The translations under genes were made by a program, and so were the position numbers. DNA of 64,000 nt from Pseudoalteromonas luteoviolacea (GTDB lineage Bacteria; Pseudomonadota; Gammaproteobacteria; Enterobacterales; Alteromonadaceae): positions 10,001-74,000 of the forward strand of contig NZ_JWIC01000010.1 in the NCBI RefSeq assembly GCF_000814765.1, read 5' to 3'. Positions 44,155-52,824 of the stretch are shown here, piece by piece. Position 1 is the first letter of the stretch. Each line of letters begins with the position of its first letter. Under the pieces are notes generated by a model. The model had not been told where the DNA came from. It searched no databases and worked only from the letters and a program-made list of their open reading frames with translations.

Positions 44155-45105
44155 TTAACCTCTGTTTTTATCTATTTTGCACAGCAGTAAATCTGCCGCA
44201 CGGCGAATAGCCTCCGAATATACTTGATTTGACGTGCAGTGCCCAACGCCTTCTAAAATTAGTAGCCGAGCATTGAGTGCTGCGGCAAATTTTTGCGCCA
44301 TGGCAAAGCGACAGACTAAATCATGGCGGCTGTGGATCATCCAGATAGGCAGAGATTTTAAGGTGTGGGCATGCTTAAACAGCGCTTCATCCTCTAAAAA
44401 GCATTGGTTAGACATGTAATGCACCATTAATCTGGCTTGCGCAACAATATGCACAGGTGAGGGAAGTTGATAGCGTTGCATCTGAGTTTCAACGCTCAAC
44501 TGTATATCCCAATCATGCCAAAGCTGCGCAGCTTTATGCTGTGATAGCTCATTGTCACTAAATAATTGTTGTTGATAATGGGCTAATACCTGCTGATATG
44601 AGTCGAGCCCCTGTGAAAATAGAGTAAAACGCTCGGGATAAAACTGTGCCCCCGCCCCTTTGTCACCATATAACCAAGCCAAATCAGACGACGTCGCGAA
44701 AAAACTCGCCCAAGTGATCACCCCGGATACGCGGTGAGCATGTTGCATCGCAAACCATAACGCCAATGTCGCGCCCCAAGAGCCCCCAGCTAAAACACAA
44801 CGAGGAATATCTAGATAATCTAATAACGTCACAACATCATCGACGAGTAATGCGGTGTGATTGTGTTCAAGTGATTGCGGGGAAGAGTTTCCGCACCCTC
44901 TTTGGCTATATAAAATGATACGGTAACGCTTTGGATTAAAATAACTTTGCGCTGCCTTTTGCAGCCCCGATCCGGGGCCACCGTGTAATACCAACAGCGG
45001 AATACCCGCAGCGTTACCGTATTCCTCCACGTGCATTTGGTGGCCGTGAGAAAGTGGTAAATGAAAACTGCGCAGCGGTTCCGTTGGCTGATACAGTAGG
45101 GTCAT
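44155..45105 (-). CDS. pip: Proline iminopeptidase (alpha/beta hydrolase)
   Basis: Cytoplasmic peptidase of 316 aa that releases N-terminal proline. The oxyanion region LHGGPGSGLQ lies near 40-49, the nucleophile elbow GGSWGATLAL near 107-116, the aspartate in HSRHDLVCR and the histidine in GVGHCTSN near the C-terminus. The length matches serine-type family S33 enzymes. It lies between yihY and dtd with 9 and 1 bp gaps, so it is translated from the same mRNA. Confidence 0.92.
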   Translation of the reverse strand: MTLLYQPTEPLRSFHLPLSHGHQMHVEEYGNAAGIPLLVLHGGPGSGLQKAAQSYFNPKRYRIILYSQRGCGNSSPQSLEHNHTALLVDDVVTLLDYLDIPRCVLAGGSWGATLALWFAMQHAHRVSGVITWASFFATSSDLAWLYGDKGAGAQFYPERFTLFSQGLDSYQQVLAHYQQQLFSDNELSQHKAAQLWHDWDIQLSVETQMQRYQLPSPVHIVAQARLMVHYMSNQCFLEDEALFKHAHTLKSLPIWMIHSRHDLVCRFAMAQKFAAALNARLLILEGVGHCTSNQVYSEAIRRAADLLLCKIDKNRG

Positions 45106-45114
45106 GGATTTACC

Positions 45115-45987
45115 TCATGATTGAGGTGTGTCGTTCTCCTGTTCATGATGTTCGGCTAAACAAGCGGTAAACTCAGCGCCTAACAACACCACCATCCATG
45201 ATAAATACACCCAAACAAATAAAATAGGAATAGTTGCCAGCGCACCATATATGACCTCATAGGACGGAAAGTGGCTGATATACATTGCAAACCCTCTTTT
45301 CGTCAGCTCAAATAAAAAGGCAGCAAATAATGCGCCCGGTATCGCGGCTTTAAACGACACACGTGTATTTGGTACTAAAGTATAGAGCATAATGAAGCCT
45401 GCCATTGAAATTACATAAGGCAGCAATTTCAGAAGTAAACCGCTAAATCCTGGGATCCCTTGATCAGCAAATGACACCAAAGACACAATATACGAGGTAA
45501 CCCCAATACTGGCGCCCAATAACACCGGCCCCAGCGTCAGTACCATCCAATAAATCGCAAATGAAATCATCAGAGGACGCTTACTTTCAACGCGCCAAAT
45601 GCGATTAAGTGCACTATCTACATTGCGAATAAGCAGTAATGCCACCGCAGCTAAAAAGCTGATACCCACAGCTGTCATTTGGTTTGCATTGCCAGCAAAG
45701 GCGCTAATGTGGGCCTTTATTGTATCGGTAGAGGTGGGAACAAAGTTGGTGAATATAAAATTTTCTATCGCCAAACGGGTATTCTCAAAACCAGGGAATG
45801 CGGTGAAAATCGCAACCCCCACAGCAATGAGCGGCACCAATGAAAGTAAGGTGACGTACGCCAAATATCCGGCATTTATAGTGAGCTGATCTTCTTTGCA
45901 GCGCTGGAAAAAACGCCGCCACCAACTCGGCTGAGCATCTAATACTGCGCGTGCTTGCGCTTTTATTTGGGGCCAATGTTGTTTCAT
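45115..45987 (-). CDS. YihY/BrkB-family inner-membrane protein
   Basis: Integral membrane protein of 290 aa with about six hydrophobic segments. The conserved family start is present: RFFQRCKEDQLTINAGYLAYV, followed by TLLSLVPLIAVGVA and the RNVDSALNRIWRVE motif. The molecular function of YihY proteins is not settled; the name ribonuclease BN sometimes attached to them is historical. It is the first gene of a yihY-pip-dtd operon. Confidence 0.93.
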   Translation of the reverse strand: MKQHWPQIKAQARAVLDAQPSWWRRFFQRCKEDQLTINAGYLAYVTLLSLVPLIAVGVAIFTAFPGFENTRLAIENFIFTNFVPTSTDTIKAHISAFAGNANQMTAVGISFLAAVALLLIRNVDSALNRIWRVESKRPLMISFAIYWMVLTLGPVLLGASIGVTSYIVSLVSFADQGIPGFSGLLLKLLPYVISMAGFIMLYTLVPNTRVSFKAAIPGALFAAFLFELTKRGFAMYISHFPSYEVIYGALATIPILFVWVYLSWMVVLLGAEFTACLAEHHEQENDTPQS

Positions 45988-46074
45988 AATTGTTTATACA
46001 TTGATGATTGCTTTGCACATCTTACCAATCCACTTCATAATTTAAAGTAGCCCTATTAAGTAAAAGGATAAAGT

Positions 46075-46737
46075 ATGCCTCTAAAATACCTAAAAATTTA
46101 TATTTTGATTGCCGCTTGCGCCGTCCTTAGTGGCTGTAAAAGTGCGCAAAATGCCTATTATTCTGCGTGGGAGCAGGTGGGTGTACATAAACGTGATATT
46201 CTTGTCGATCGCGTCGAAGATACTCAACAATCTCAGCAAACTTCTCAACAAGAGTTTCAAAATGCCCTTGAACGCTTATCCGTTCTTATCGATTTTGATG
46301 GGGGAGAATTACAAAGTGTCTACGAGCAGTTAAATAGTGACTTTGAAGCAAGTCAAAAAGCGGCGCAATCTGTCACTGACAATATTGATAAAGTAGAGTC
46401 TGTTGCCGACGCCTTATTCGAAGAATGGCAAGAAGAGCTTGAACAGTTTAGCAACCCAAAGTTAAAACGCAGCAGCGAGCAAAAACTGCGACAAACTCAA
46501 AAGCAATATGACAAGCTACTGCGCTCAATGCGTAAGAGCGAATCAAAAATGCAACCTGTACTCGACTCGATGAAAGACAATGTTTTATATCTAAAGCACA
46601 ACCTCAATGCGCAAGCCATTGCTGCGATCAGAGGTGAGTTTACCAATTTAAAACGTGATATTCAGGGCTTAATCTCAGATATGAACCGCTCAATTGCGGA
46701 CTCCACCGCTTTTATCGAGCAGATGAACAAAAATTAA
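46075..46737 (+). CDS. DUF2959-family lipoprotein
   Basis: Protein of 220 aa with a lipoprotein signal (LSGC, lipidated Cys about residue 21). The mature part is almost entirely helical and charged, rich in Gln and Glu, with QNAYYSAWEQVGVHKRDILVDRV after the anchor, which is typical of the DUF2959 family. It is predicted to form coiled coils. Function unknown. It is divergent from yihY by 87 bp and convergent with the next gene. Confidence 0.85.
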   Translation: MPLKYLKIYILIAACAVLSGCKSAQNAYYSAWEQVGVHKRDILVDRVEDTQQSQQTSQQEFQNALERLSVLIDFDGGELQSVYEQLNSDFEASQKAAQSVTDNIDKVESVADALFEEWQEELEQFSNPKLKRSSEQKLRQTQKQYDKLLRSMRKSESKMQPVLDSMKDNVLYLKHNLNAQAIAAIRGEFTNLKRDIQGLISDMNRSIADSTAFIEQMNKN

Positions 46738-46742
46738 CAGCT

Positions 46743-46774
46743 GATGAGCACTGAGCGCCTGCTTAGTGCTCATC
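46743..46774. terminator. Possible convergent terminator
   Basis: GATGAGCACT (46743-46752) and AGTGCTCATC (46765-46774) form a perfect 10-bp stem between the two convergent genes, with no clear U-run on either side. It overlaps the last codons of the minus-strand gene. Confidence 0.4.
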
Positions 46775-47584
46775 TGACATATTTAAAGCCGCCTTTTCAT
46801 ACACCCAGTTGACTTCAGACTCAGGTATATTCAATAAAAAGATCTCTTTGATAATCGCCCTCAACTGCACTGCATCCTTGATCAGGACTTCTCTGGTCTC
46901 TGCGGTTTCCTCGTTGCGATACACATATAACAAGTTATTTAATGTATGACGCTCTTTTTGTGCCATTCGTGATAAGACTAAATGATTGACGAACAAAGAC
47001 TCGGGATGTTGATGACAATGAAAATGTGCAACATCACAATCACTTTCAAACGTCTCGGCAAATTCAACATCATATAATGGCATCTGCTTGGGTGAGGTTA
47101 ACGTAAGCACAGCACGCCGTGTACTCCGTTCAACATAGTAACCATTGGTTTCATCATGTATGTCGACGCTGTGATCAATGGGTATTAACGTGCGTGGCGT
47201 TTTGCTACCGAAACCCACGTCAATTAAGTATTCATTGCAAAGGTATTTGAGCAACGTGACTCGATGCGTGCGTGGGTTATCCCATTTACCGTTGAGCAAT
47301 ACTCTGCCAAGCAAAGGAGACACATCAAAACCTAAATGCTGTAATGCAAGCATCACAATTTTATTGTGCTCGAAACAATAACCGCCTTGCTCTTTTTCAA
47401 CGACCCGGTTAAACACCACATCGGGCTCTAAGCTCAAGCGTTTATCCTGCATCGCGTTGATGCTGCTGAAGCTAAATCGTGCGATGTGGGCTTTTATTAG
47501 CTGCTCAACAAACGCTAAATTACACTCTGAAGGGTAGTGCAATCCTAATTTGGCTAAATACAGGTCCAATTGCGACGATGTCAT
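46763..47584 (-). CDS. Arylamine N-acetyltransferase
   Basis: Acetyl-CoA-dependent acetyltransferase of 273 aa for arylamines and related substrates. The Cys-His-Asp triad is visible: Cys in EKEQGGYCFEHN, His in PRTHRVTLLKYL and Asp in LIDVGFGSKTPR. The N-terminal helical part and the following beta barrel match the NAT family. The physiological substrate is unknown. It is alone, preceding the GGDEF-EAL gene region. Confidence 0.93.
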   Translation of the reverse strand: MTSSQLDLYLAKLGLHYPSECNLAFVEQLIKAHIARFSFSSINAMQDKRLSLEPDVVFNRVVEKEQGGYCFEHNKIVMLALQHLGFDVSPLLGRVLLNGKWDNPRTHRVTLLKYLCNEYLIDVGFGSKTPRTLIPIDHSVDIHDETNGYYVERSTRRAVLTLTSPKQMPLYDVEFAETFESDCDVAHFHCHQHPESLFVNHLVLSRMAQKERHTLNNLLYVYRNEETAETREVLIKDAVQLRAIIKEIFLLNIPESEVNWVYEKAALNMSDEH

Positions 47585-47670
47585 AGCACCTCCTACTCAT
47601 CTGCTTACTTTCATAAGTTTTATTTACGGCGTTGCAAGATAAAACCTAAAGCATGGTTAAGGTCAACCCG

Positions 47671-50415
47671 CTAGCTGGCAAATTCTGTGATTTTTCTGCC
47701 CTGATCCTGATATAGCAAATGCAAAGCTTCTTCTTCCAATAAGGGTTTGCTCATTAAGTAACCCTGCATTTGTTGGCAGTATAGAGATGATAATACCGTT
47801 AACTGCGCTGGTTGCTCAATGCCTTCTGCTGTCACAGTCAAGTTAAAGCTATTCGCAATGGCACAAATTGCCTCTATCAACTGGCGGGGATTGCCTACTT
47901 TTTCAATCCCATTGATAAACGCTCGGTCAATTTTCAAACCATCTACAGGTAAAACATTTAAACGAGACAAACTGCTATAACCTGTACCAAAATCATCGAT
48001 ATAAATGCCAAAACCCATGTCATGTAACTTTTGCAGTGGCGCAACTAGGCTATTCTCCTGTGCCATCATGGCGGATTCTGTCAGCTCAATTTTAAACTGT
48101 GTCGGGTCCAACTCATTATGCTCAAATTGACTCAATAACCAACTCATAAACCCTTTATGCTGCAACTGTAAAGGCGATACGTTGACACTCATAAATATAC
48201 GTCGGTTGGGAAAACGTTTCACACATTGCATGGCACGTGAAAAAACCCAGTGCCCAAGCTTCACGATTTGTGCGCACTCTTCCGCAATGGGAATAAACTC
48301 GGCTGGACTCACGACACCTAACTTAGGGCTCTGCCAGCGCAGCAGTGCTTCGAATCCAATAATAGATTTTCCCAATTGACAGTAAATAGGTTGAAACCGC
48401 AGCGACAGCTCCGTGTCCATATTCAACGTTTGCAACTCACGCTCAATTAATAGCCGTCGAGATGCTTCATCGGCAATGGCCGAAGTGAAAATGTGAAAAT
48501 CATTTTTTCCCCGCTTTTTCGCTTCATACATTGCCACATCTGCATCATGAAGCAACTTTTCTGCTTCATAGTTCTGGCATGGTGCTGTAAAACGCCTCAC
48601 TCCCACACTGCCACTCACTGAGTGTTTACTTTCCTGATAATCAAATGGCTCTCTAATTGCCGCGAGGATATCCTCTAACATAAGCTCTAGTGGCACCTTC
48701 AGAGCTTCATTGTCTAGCAATATAGCAAATTCATCACCGCCTAATCGCGCAATGTCAGCATAACTGCCAACAAGCTCCCGCATTCTCATAGCGAATTCAA
48801 CCAGCAGTTTATCGCCAGCAAGGTGACCTAGGGTGTCATTTATCAATTTAAACCGATCAAGGTCGATATAGAGTAAAATAAACTGGCCCGCACTGCGCGC
48901 TCGACAAGATTCAACCAGTTGCAAAAAAGTCTGCCGATTGAGTAAGTCGGTCAAGCTATCATGCTGGGCTTTATATTGGAGCTGCTCATTGAACAGCTTA
49001 ATCTGCGTAATGTCTGTTACACGGCCCTCATAAATCGTATCGTGGCTGTGGCAGATCCACGAACCAGTTTGGCGCAACCATACACCATTCGCATGATTTG
49101 ACCCAGCAAGCCACTCTAGTTCTTCATGTTGCTCAAACCTAGATACCATGGTGCGCCACTTCGCAGCAAAGTCACTATCGAGCATTAAATCACTCAATTG
49201 AAGACTTTTTAAGGTGTGTTTTTCACCTATCAATAACGCCCTGAATGCAGGGTTGGCATCCACCAACACACCGTGCTTGTCCAAGACAAATAAGCCTTCA
49301 CTGCTATTAACAAATAAACTTTTATACTTGCGCTCTGCAACAATTTGTTGCTGCAATGCAGATAATCGTTTATCAGACGCATGTTTGAGCTGATGATTCG
49401 CTTGAGCCAAACTCGCCGTGCGCTCCTCAACCAGCATATTGACGGTTTGATGTTGCCGAGACAAATAACGTACTTGCAGCAGTACCATCAAGCCTAGCGC
49501 AGCCGCAATCAATACGACCATGGCAATGATCAGCGTAAAATTATTCAGAAATGACGGCTCAAGCTGTTCTTGCGTATAGAGGTGAATTTCAATCTGGTTG
49601 CCGAAAAAGTCCATTCTTTCAATGATACCAGGTTGTTTATTGGATAATTGATGCAGGCTTTGCCAATCCGATGTAAACAGCAGCTGCTCACCAGAGAGCA
49701 CCCTCACTTGATGACCATTATCTTGATAAACTGGGCTGAATAAGCCTTCTAATAAGTGTTGCAACTCAAAACCGATGCCTAATGCCTTGGTCACACTGGC
49801 ACTTTGAAATTGTTCGATAACCACGCTCCAACGATCAGACATCGGCCAATTTACTGCTTGTAGTTCACTGTTTTTTAAGCGCTCAGATAACGTATCTGAT
49901 ATCGATACCGCGCTGCCCAGAAGATGACCAAATTCAGACACTGGCGCCGTTTTAACCATGGTTAAATAACGAATGCTTAAAGTATGCGGTAAGTGCACAG
50001 TAAAATCGAAAAAGCCCATATCTCGATATTGGCGCTCCAGCTGAGCAACTTGCTCCCGCTCTATGATGGCATAGGATTCCAAACTGAGTTCAAGCTCTAA
50101 GCCTGCCAATTGAGATTGTGCTAAATGGTAAAACTGCTCCGGTGTGATCTCTGGCGTTGCCCTTAGATAAGCTTCTATCGAATACAACAAGTGGGCAAAT
50201 CGCTGCAGTTGCTCACTCATTCTAGAATGATATTGCGCCACTTGCTGTTCAAGCTGATGGTGGCTACGTTGCGTGTAATGATCGTGAAAAACCACGGCCA
50301 TATAGCAGATCAAAAATAAATATATGCTGTAAATCCAACCACCAAACTGAATCGGTGATTGAAAGAATTTTTCCCACTTTTTTACTCTAGACATCCGCTC
50401 ATAACACTGTACCAT
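47671..50415 (-). CDS. Membrane-bound GGDEF-EAL protein with sensor and PAS domains
   Basis: Cyclic-di-GMP enzyme of 914 aa. A membrane segment near 25-45 is followed by a periplasmic sensor of CHASE type (about 45-290), a second membrane segment (about 293-315), a coiled coil, a PAS domain (about 365-470), then GGDEF (motif RLGGDEFAIL, about 480-640) and EAL (motif GFEALLRW, with DDFGTGYSSLSRL; about 655-905). Both catalytic signatures are intact, so it could make and break c-di-GMP; which dominates cannot be told. It is divergent from the iron-binding protein gene by only 30 bp. The start could also be the ATG at 50391. Confidence 0.93.
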   Translation of the reverse strand: MVQCYERMSRVKKWEKFFQSPIQFGGWIYSIYLFLICYMAVVFHDHYTQRSHHQLEQQVAQYHSRMSEQLQRFAHLLYSIEAYLRATPEITPEQFYHLAQSQLAGLELELSLESYAIIEREQVAQLERQYRDMGFFDFTVHLPHTLSIRYLTMVKTAPVSEFGHLLGSAVSISDTLSERLKNSELQAVNWPMSDRWSVVIEQFQSASVTKALGIGFELQHLLEGLFSPVYQDNGHQVRVLSGEQLLFTSDWQSLHQLSNKQPGIIERMDFFGNQIEIHLYTQEQLEPSFLNNFTLIIAMVVLIAAALGLMVLLQVRYLSRQHQTVNMLVEERTASLAQANHQLKHASDKRLSALQQQIVAERKYKSLFVNSSEGLFVLDKHGVLVDANPAFRALLIGEKHTLKSLQLSDLMLDSDFAAKWRTMVSRFEQHEELEWLAGSNHANGVWLRQTGSWICHSHDTIYEGRVTDITQIKLFNEQLQYKAQHDSLTDLLNRQTFLQLVESCRARSAGQFILLYIDLDRFKLINDTLGHLAGDKLLVEFAMRMRELVGSYADIARLGGDEFAILLDNEALKVPLELMLEDILAAIREPFDYQESKHSVSGSVGVRRFTAPCQNYEAEKLLHDADVAMYEAKKRGKNDFHIFTSAIADEASRRLLIERELQTLNMDTELSLRFQPIYCQLGKSIIGFEALLRWQSPKLGVVSPAEFIPIAEECAQIVKLGHWVFSRAMQCVKRFPNRRIFMSVNVSPLQLQHKGFMSWLLSQFEHNELDPTQFKIELTESAMMAQENSLVAPLQKLHDMGFGIYIDDFGTGYSSLSRLNVLPVDGLKIDRAFINGIEKVGNPRQLIEAICAIANSFNLTVTAEGIEQPAQLTVLSSLYCQQMQGYLMSKPLLEEEALHLLYQDQGRKITEFAS

Positions 50416-50425
50416 TGCACCACTT

Positions 50426-50444
50426 GATAATAATTCTTATTTGC
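50426..50444 (+). promoter_or_regulatory. Probable Fur box
   Basis: The 19 bases starting GATAATAATTCTTATTTGC match the classic Fur consensus (GATAATGATAATCATTATC) at 13 positions. The site ends one base before the start codon of the iron-binding protein gene, where bound Fur would block expression. Iron control is therefore likely. Confidence 0.6.
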
Positions 50445-50445
50445 G

Positions 50446-51429
50446 ATGATTAAAAGTAAACTTTGTTGTTTTTACCCTTTTTTGCTACTAAGTACCCAAG
50501 TTTTAGCCAAAGATGACGAACTTAATGTCTATTCATTTCGCAAATACGAACTTATCAAACCCATGCTGCAAGCTTTCGAGCAACACAGCGGTGTCAAAGT
50601 GAATCTCGTCAATGGCAAATCTCACTTTTTACTCTCACGACTCAAATCTGATGGTATACAATCTCGTGCAGATGTGATCCTCAGCTCTGATTTGGTGCAA
50701 CTCAGTGCGCATCGTGCATTATTACAGCCGATGACTGAGCTCAAAGGCTGGTCACAGTTGCCAGATGTCTTCAAAGATCCAAATCAGCACTGGGTGAGCC
50801 TATCCATGCGCACCCGCGCGTTGTTTACGAGAAAAAACGACAATGCCACGGTATTTATTCCGACGTACTTTTCGCAATTTAGTGAACCGCACATGCAGGG
50901 AAAGTTTTGTGTCAGAGACTGGGGACATAGCTACAACAAAACGTTATTTGCCAGTTTGCTATCAGGTAATCACGCCCAAGATACCCAATGGATAAAAAAC
51001 GCCAATCAGCTACTTGCAAAGCGCCCTTCAGGGGGCGACAGAGATCAGCTACGAGGTCTTGCCAAAGGACAATGCCAGTATGCGCTAGCAAATCACTACT
51101 ACTGGCATATGATGAAACAGTCGAATAATAAACAAGAAGTGAAAATTGCCTCGCAACTTGCAATGCACTTTTTGCAAATGGCAAATGGACACACGCCCGT
51201 GTCAACCACCACCGCAGCCATCGCAAAACACGCACCAAACAAAGAAAATGCATTAGCATTTATCGACTTTATGCTACAACCAAAAACACAAAAGATGTAT
51301 GCCCAACTGCTCAACGAGTTTCCTGTCGTCACCATTGAAGGTTATCAACTGCCTTTTAAGCCAGCGCTGCAAAATATCAATTTGAGCTTAGAGTACACCC
51401 AAAAAGCCGACCAGATACCAACGCTATAG
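50446..51429 (+). CDS. Iron(III)-type ABC transporter substrate-binding protein
   Basis: Periplasmic binding protein of 327 aa, FbpA/FutA type. The signal peptide ends near VLA (about residue 21), and the mature chain begins LNVYSFRKYELIKPMLQAFE, the family start. The motif ANHYYWHMM, in the place of the metal-binding tyrosines of the family, lies near 220. No permease or ATPase gene is adjacent, so its membrane partners must be encoded elsewhere. A Fur-like site overlaps its translation start. Confidence 0.9.
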   Translation: MIKSKLCCFYPFLLLSTQVLAKDDELNVYSFRKYELIKPMLQAFEQHSGVKVNLVNGKSHFLLSRLKSDGIQSRADVILSSDLVQLSAHRALLQPMTELKGWSQLPDVFKDPNQHWVSLSMRTRALFTRKNDNATVFIPTYFSQFSEPHMQGKFCVRDWGHSYNKTLFASLLSGNHAQDTQWIKNANQLLAKRPSGGDRDQLRGLAKGQCQYALANHYYWHMMKQSNNKQEVKIASQLAMHFLQMANGHTPVSTTTAAIAKHAPNKENALAFIDFMLQPKTQKMYAQLLNEFPVVTIEGYQLPFKPALQNINLSLEYTQKADQIPTL

Positions 51430-51513
51430 CGCAAGTTTAGTGTAAAAAACGATATCAATCAGTGCACCTATTGACCTAATATGGTGCACTGCTTAACATA
51501 ATTTAAAATGTCA

Positions 51514-51786
51514 TTAGTTTGCCTGTGCGAGCCACTTTTGCACCGCCGCTTTCGGGTAAAGAACATCTTTAAATAATCTATGTCGTTCAAATTTCAACGC
51601 CTTTTCAGTGCTAGGCAATCCAGCTTGAACTTGGCTGTGATGGGTGTTGAAGCGTGAGATCAGCGACAGTTTGTCGCGCGCAATTTTGAGGTGAACATTG
51701 AGGTAAGCACGTACATCGTCTGCGGTCATTAAACCCAGTGCATCTAAGTTCATTAGCTCTTTTTTTAACGTAGAGCGTATACCCAT
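51514..51786 (-). CDS. Hypothetical protein, 90 aa
   Basis: Not recognised. Small, basic and probably helical, with no signal peptide, membrane segment or cysteine. It begins MGIRSTLKKELMNLDALGLM and ends AAVQKWLAQAN. It stands alone between a plus-strand gene upstream and the S4-protein gene, with about 150 bp free on its promoter side. Coding is supported by its length and an aGGGAGAT ribosome-binding site just before the start codon. Confidence 0.65.
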   Translation of the reverse strand: MGIRSTLKKELMNLDALGLMTADDVRAYLNVHLKIARDKLSLISRFNTHHSQVQAGLPSTEKALKFERHRLFKDVLYPKAAVQKWLAQAN

Positions 51787-51937
51787 AGTTGATCTCCCTG
51801 TGTTGTCAAAATGGAATCAATCAAAGCTGCAAGCAAAATACACACCAAATGCTGCATTTACATTAAAGACCACCACAATAACGAAAAAGTTTCGTCATTC
51901 ATCTTAACTGCGCGGTATACTGTCGCAAAGTCGCATT

Positions 51938-52339
51938 ATGAGTTGTGATATGAATCAAGAATACGTTGAAATTGAACTTGAAGAAGAACCCATCGAGCTG
52001 TGTAATTTACTCAAAGTGCTCGATTTCGCAGAAACTGGCGGACAAGCCAAGCAGCTGATCACCCTCGGCTACATTGCTGTGAATAATGAATTGTGCACGC
52101 AAAAACGCAGGAAAATCTATTCTGGTGATACGCTGCACTTTGATGGTGAGGTCTTTATGCTGACGCTTGCCGACGATGCAATCCCTAATCCTCGTCCACC
52201 CGAACCTGTTGCACCACCAAAAGCGTCTAAAACCGCCACAAACAGCACAACCAAGAAAAGTAAAAGTGGTAATAAAAAGCGTAAAAAGCAGGGACAAGTC
52301 GACAGTAAAACAGGCCGCAAACCTATTTCTTTTGGATAA
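51938..52339 (+). CDS. S4-domain RNA-binding protein (YbcJ-like)
   Basis: RNA-binding protein of 133 aa. The S4 domain (about residues 20-75) reads LCNLLKVLDFAETGGQAKQL, then ITLGYIAVNNELCTQKRRKI. A proline stretch and a long Lys/Ser/Thr-rich tail (KKSKSGNKKRKKQG) follow, which is longer than in E. coli YbcJ (70 aa). The tail probably adds non-specific RNA affinity. A start at the ATG at 51950 is equally possible. It lies 17 bp before the thioesterase gene. Confidence 0.88.
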   Translation: MSCDMNQEYVEIELEEEPIELCNLLKVLDFAETGGQAKQLITLGYIAVNNELCTQKRRKIYSGDTLHFDGEVFMLTLADDAIPNPRPPEPVAPPKASKTATNSTTKKSKSGNKKRKKQGQVDSKTGRKPISFG

Positions 52340-52356
52340 CAAGGAGTCTTCAATCA

Positions 52357-52815
52357 ATGAGCATTTGGTTTAAACCCATTACCAAGGAACTTTGCCAATC
52401 CCTTGATAAAGGCTTGCACGGCAAAGGCTCATTAATGGCAACCCTTGGCATCGAAATAGATGAGATTGGCGACGATTACTTGGTGGCCACCATGCCAGCC
52501 ACAGTACATCATCACAATCCAATTGGCATGGTGCATGGTGGTGCCAATGTCGCTTTAGCGGAAACTGTTGCCAGCTATGCGGCAAACTTTGTCGTTGATT
52601 TTGAAAACTTTTACTGTGTTGGCCAAGAAATCAACGCCAATCATTTAAAAGCCTCTCGAAATGGGACTTTACGCGCCGTCGCTAAACCACTACATATTGG
52701 TAAACGCACCTCGGTATGGGAAGTGAAAATCACCAATGCCAAAGGCGAGCTATGCTGTGTATCGCGCATGACTGCCGCGATCATCGAACGTCGACAAAAG
52801 AAACAAATCGAGTAA
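52357..52815 (+). CDS. Hotdog-fold acyl-CoA thioesterase
   Basis: Thioesterase of 152 aa, related to the PaaI/YdiI group. The family motif HHHNPIGMVHGGANVALAET (about residues 49-69) contains the catalytic region. YdiI-type enzymes hydrolyse aromatic or acyl-CoA thioesters (for example DHNA-CoA in menaquinone synthesis); the substrate here is not known. It overlaps neither neighbour but sits within 20 bp of both, so an operon with the S4 protein and the oxidoreductase is likely. Confidence 0.88.
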   Translation: MSIWFKPITKELCQSLDKGLHGKGSLMATLGIEIDEIGDDYLVATMPATVHHHNPIGMVHGGANVALAETVASYAANFVVDFENFYCVGQEINANHLKASRNGTLRAVAKPLHIGKRTSVWEVKITNAKGELCCVSRMTAAIIERRQKKQIE

Positions 52816-52824
52816 TCAAAAGAT

